From Rhynchopus sp. YZ270_cl-10 (Eukaryota; Euglenozoa; Diplonemea; Diplonemida; Diplonemidae): a DNA stretch of 64,000 nucleotides. Within the stretch, counting starts at the first letter, position 1; each line of letters opens with the position of its first letter. The stretch spans positions 682,001 to 746,000 of the forward strand of contig OZ037833.1 in NCBI GenBank assembly GCA_964035575.1, given 5' to 3'. The notes beneath the pieces were generated by a model. That model saw only the letters and a list, made by a program, of their open reading frames with translations, searched no databases and was not told the origin of the DNA. Shown here one piece after another: positions 60,885 to 64,000 of the stretch. The translations under genes were made by a program, and so were the position numbers.

Positions 60885-62192
60885 TCACGCAAAGTACTCC
60901 ACATTCGCCTGTTCCACCATTCCCTGGGAAAACGTATGGGCGAAACCCAGGTCCACGTTGCTGAACTTGTTGTTCCAAACATGCACAGCAGGGCTGGTCG
61001 CATCAAACACCCAGCCAGTCACGCCGAACCCCTTCACGTACTTGAGGTCGTTGTCCTCGAGGCGGAGTGGCGTCTTTGTGTCCCCTGTGCGGACGTAGAT
61101 GGCGTGCTCCCCCACATGCGAGACTGTGTTGTGCGACACCACCTGTGCGTACGACGACTCTGGGGCAACAGGAAGTGCGTCAATCGGCCCTGTGGGGGTG
61201 CGGGCAGCGCTGTAGAGCGGTGTCTGGTGCATGATGATGCCGTTGCCGGGGCCGTCGTGCACAACGTTGTTTGCGACGTGCACACGCCCGTGGCCCACCT
61301 GGATGCCGTTGTCGTGGTCTGTCACACCAGCGGAGTTCACGAGGGCCGGGCCCGGGTGGTAGCCAAAGTGCTCAACCACGTTGTTGTGCACACTGCCCGA
61401 AATGACCCCCGCAAGCTGGATGCCGTCGGCACCTGTGTCGTAGAGGACGTTGTTGTAGATCTGCACGTTCTCAAGCAGGTGTGGGAAGAGCAGCTCGCCA
61501 GGGCAGGCGTAGTGCTCAATGCCGTTCACCGCGTAGTGGCCGATGTACATCCCCTCCCCGTCCACAATGTGCTCAATCAGGTTGTCGTGGATCAGCAGGT
61601 TGCGCATCACAAACTTCGTCCGCAGCATCTCCCCACTGCACGTCGGGTCCGTCTTCGTCTTGATGCCGTGCTCCATAGCGTGCTGGATGTGCAGGTGGTC
61701 CACCTCCACATCGGAGCTCAACGCACGGATCGTCACTGCGCCGTTTGCAACAATGGCGTGCTTTGCAAATGTGACACCCCCACCCGTCACGCGGAAGTGC
61801 TGGGAGTCAAGCACGCTGATGGCTCCCCCTGTGTTGAGGGTCACAGTGCTGCCGTCAGCGTTCGTGCGTTCCTGTGTGTAAGCGCTGGCGAGCGAGACCA
61901 CACCGCCACAGGCACGCAACGTCACAACCTTCTCCTCAGTGCCCTTCACACCCTCGACCATGATGCTGCTGCGGGCACCAGGTTCAAAGCACAGCACATC
62001 CCCAGGCTGGATCAACGCCGTCCCAAACTTGTAGTAATACGGAAACGGGGCGCCGCCCGCAATCTTCGAGTACGCAGGGTTCACGACAAAGGTGCAGCCG
62101 CAGGAGGCAATCTGTTCGTCTGTGAGAACACTCGCTCCGGAGGTGGTCCCTGCCAAGGCAGCGACACAGGCAAGCAGCATGGGCACACGCAT
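60885..62192 (-). CDS. beta-helix protein, array copy 4
   Basis: Translation identical to array copy 1. It is the last beta-helix gene inside the window. Confidence 0.85.
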   Translation of the reverse strand: MRVPMLLACVAALAGTTSGASVLTDEQIASCGCTFVVNPAYSKIAGGAPFPYYYKFGTALIQPGDVLCFEPGARSSIMVEGVKGTEEKVVTLRACGGVVSLASAYTQERTNADGSTVTLNTGGAISVLDSQHFRVTGGGVTFAKHAIVANGAVTIRALSSDVEVDHLHIQHAMEHGIKTKTDPTCSGEMLRTKFVMRNLLIHDNLIEHIVDGEGMYIGHYAVNGIEHYACPGELLFPHLLENVQIYNNVLYDTGADGIQLAGVISGSVHNNVVEHFGYHPGPALVNSAGVTDHDNGIQVGHGRVHVANNVVHDGPGNGIIMHQTPLYSAARTPTGPIDALPVAPESSYAQVVSHNTVSHVGEHAIYVRTGDTKTPLRLEDNDLKYVKGFGVTGWVFDATSPAVHVWNNKFSNVDLGFAHTFSQGMVEQANVEYFA

Positions 62193-63057
62193 AGTGAAAG
62201 GTGTAACGAATAGAAGAGTATTCTGTGGAGTGGTGTAGTCTTTCTTCTCTTCCCCGCAACGGAGAGGTGCTGTCTGTGCCTCCCGACTCTTAGCCATAGC
62301 CGACGCAGCGCTTCTGTGTCATGAGGAAGACAGGGGCAGGAAGCTCGAACATAACTAAAAGAGGGGGGAAAGGGGGTCTTGTCTTTTTTTTATTATTATT
62401 TGCAGTGTGCCGACCATGACCATCACCATCACAACGCCACCCAAAGTCCAGGGCGCTTTTATCCAATAGAAAAAAGAAAAAAGAAAACAGAAAAAAAGAA
62501 AGTGGAGTATGCGTTTTGTATCTGGACATTTAAAAAGGATCTGCTCCACCAATAAGACGGAGCAGCTCAACCACCGACTGGCAGTTTTCCAAATTTCAAA
62601 ATGGGGCGACCAAGCTATGATTCTGGACATGTCGGGAAAATAGAGAAAACTTCAATAGATGAAATGTGCATTTCTTTCGTGCACACACATCCAAAGAATC
62701 GTGGCTAAGGGGGGCGGGGGCGGGGGGGGAACACCACTGACTGGTGGCTGCGCACAAATGGGGTTGGGGAGAAGGGTTTTAGTAAGCACCGGCACAACTG
62801 CCCAAAGTGAAGGGAGGTGTACGAACAATGCGGAATGCGGAATGGACCGAAGACCACTTTGTTTCATGCGCAAACACTTGAATGAGAACAGAAACGTGGG
62901 GAGAGCGAAGTCTCGCCTGCACGTACGTCTTTACGTTGTTAGCATTAGTAAAAATGTTTTTTTGGTTCTCTGGGGAAAAGAGGAAAAAGGGGAAATATGG
63001 GGAAATAGGGAAAGACCACCGACTGGCGGTTCACTTATCAGGGTTCATCATGGATCA

Positions 63058-63996
63058 CTACTTGTTCAGGCTCATGAGCTCGTCGTTGTTTCTCTTGCTC
63101 TTGGACATGTAGAGGACACCGCACACAACAGCAGCAACCACGACAAGACCACCCACGGCGATGGCAGCAATGACACCCGCACTGAGGGAGCTGCTGCCGC
63201 TGTCCGATGTAGCGGGCCCGGACCAGGAGAAGGAGGAACCCGGCTGGCCGCTGATGACGAGGATCTTGCCCTTCTCGCACTGCGAGGCGAACGTGACTGT
63301 GCCTTGTGCTGCGGAGGCGGCTGTGTAGACTACGTTCGACGAGACGGCGTCCACTTCCCCTGCGGTGACCGTGAAGTGCACCGCCTCACTCGCACCGCAG
63401 TGCATCACACCCATGTAGAAGTCCATCAGCTTGCTCCCCACTGTGACAGAGCCGGTCGAGCCTGCGGACACCGGCTTGAGCGGCGCGGCAGCTTTGTCAA
63501 TTGCATCCTCCGACAACTCAAGGCTGACGCCGGCAGGGCCAGACTTTGGCACGTAGCGTGTGAAGACACGCATGCTGTACGAAAACACTGGGGACGGGTC
63601 CGTCCATACCGGCGCACTCACCTGGAAGTACATGTCCGCACCAGGCGCGTACTCGGAGCCAACTGCAACAATGAGGACAGTGTCGTTCGTCGGGTCCACC
63701 GTCATCGGCTGCCCCACCGTATCATCCGTGTACAGCGTCAGGTTGAACGCAGGGATCTTATCCACTCCAGCGGGTGCGGTCAGGTTCAGCACCACGTGCT
63801 GCAGGTACGTCGTCTGCGTGTCCGCAATGTCCCCCGACACCATCGACACCAGGTCGCCCACATCCAGCTGGATGCTCGGGTTCGAGGAGTTGATGTTAAA
63901 GCCAGTTGTCACCTCGGAGAGCACGTCTACCCCCGGGGGCAGTGGCGCTGTGCTGGCAGCAGACTGTGTTGCGAGTAGGGCCAAGAGAAACGCCAT
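63058..63996 (-). CDS. type I membrane protein, array copy 5
   Basis: The coding region is complete from the signal-peptide ATG (63994-63996), four bases from the window end, so its 5' flank is not visible. Translation is identical to the other copies. Confidence 0.82.
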   Translation of the reverse strand: MAFLLALLATQSAASTAPLPPGVDVLSEVTTGFNINSSNPSIQLDVGDLVSMVSGDIADTQTTYLQHVVLNLTAPAGVDKIPAFNLTLYTDDTVGQPMTVDPTNDTVLIVAVGSEYAPGADMYFQVSAPVWTDPSPVFSYSMRVFTRYVPKSGPAGVSLELSEDAIDKAAAPLKPVSAGSTGSVTVGSKLMDFYMGVMHCGASEAVHFTVTAGEVDAVSSNVVYTAASAAQGTVTFASQCEKGKILVISGQPGSSFSWSGPATSDSGSSSLSAGVIAAIAVGGLVVVAAVVCGVLYMSKSKRNNDELMSLNK

Positions 63997-64000
63997 TTTC

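Larger units (their letters stand above)
45929..64000. repeat. tandem array of a 4097-bp unit, 4 full copies plus a partial fifth
   Basis: The same sequence recurs every 4097 bp: units at about 45929-50025, 50026-54122, 54123-58219, 58220-62316, and 62317 to the window end. The open frames are identical in all units. Unit 1 differs from the others by single bases near its left edge (45933 G where the others have A; AATGCC where the others have AACGCC at about 46047). Each unit has two minus-strand genes, a CA/TACA microsatellite, GTTTGT and GGTGTG runs, and G-rich tracts. The array continues past the window. Confidence 0.95.

Noticed and set aside
1-64000. tRNA, rRNA or spliced-leader genes
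   Set aside because: No stretch with convincing T-arm/D-arm boxes, rRNA-like sequence or a recognisable leader was found by eye; a covariance-model scan would be decisive.

Overview
This looks like nuclear DNA of a unicellular eukaryote (a protist). The intergenic DNA is low-complexity and rich in homopolymers, spliceosomal introns are visible (GTATG-type donors, YAG acceptors), and the genes include eukaryote-type families: a topoisomerase III-beta, a KLHDC4-type kelch protein, a METTL21-type methyltransferase and multipass class III cyclase-like proteins. All credible genes lie on the minus strand across 64 kb, and most have a YAG acceptor-like site about 12-80 bases before the ATG. This would fit polycistronic transcription with spliced-leader trans-splicing as in Euglenozoa, but no spliced-leader sequence is visible, so the lineage stays open.

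Layout, left to right. 1-166: the 5' end of an acidic protein leaving the window. 819-1499: methyltransferase. 1702-10142: four tandem 6-TM cyclase-like paralogues. 10.1-13.6 kb: intergenic DNA with a hAT-like element that carries a second element inside it. 13561-20539: a five-exon gene for a 2194-residue protein that fuses a half condensation domain, adenylation and carrier domains, a Pls-type membrane/beta-helix region and a cholinesterase-like ectodomain. 20.5-24.7 kb: intergenic DNA with two adjacent terminal-inverted-repeat (TIR) elements. 24753-28628: a topoisomerase III-beta that I rebuild from three exons, with a Q/P-rich N-terminal extension and a Gly-rich tail. 29086-29556: ankyrin protein. 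29.6-36.4 kb: gene-poor DNA full of short TIR elements and hairpin repeats. 36457-37413: F-box-like Cys-rich protein. 38372-41079: two-exon KLHDC4. 43521-45602: secreted PhoD-like phosphatase. 45929-64000: an array of a 4097-bp unit (four complete copies, a fifth cut by the window end), each with a type I membrane protein gene and a secreted parallel beta-helix protein gene.

The second half of the window therefore leans to secreted or cell-surface products (phosphatase, beta-helix protein, type I membrane protein). The first half holds two local amplifications or fusions in membrane proteins. The non-coding DNA holds at least eight short non-autonomous TIR or foldback elements and at least three dispersed small repeat families with conserved base-pairing. 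No CRISPR array, tRNA, rRNA or virus-derived element was recognised.
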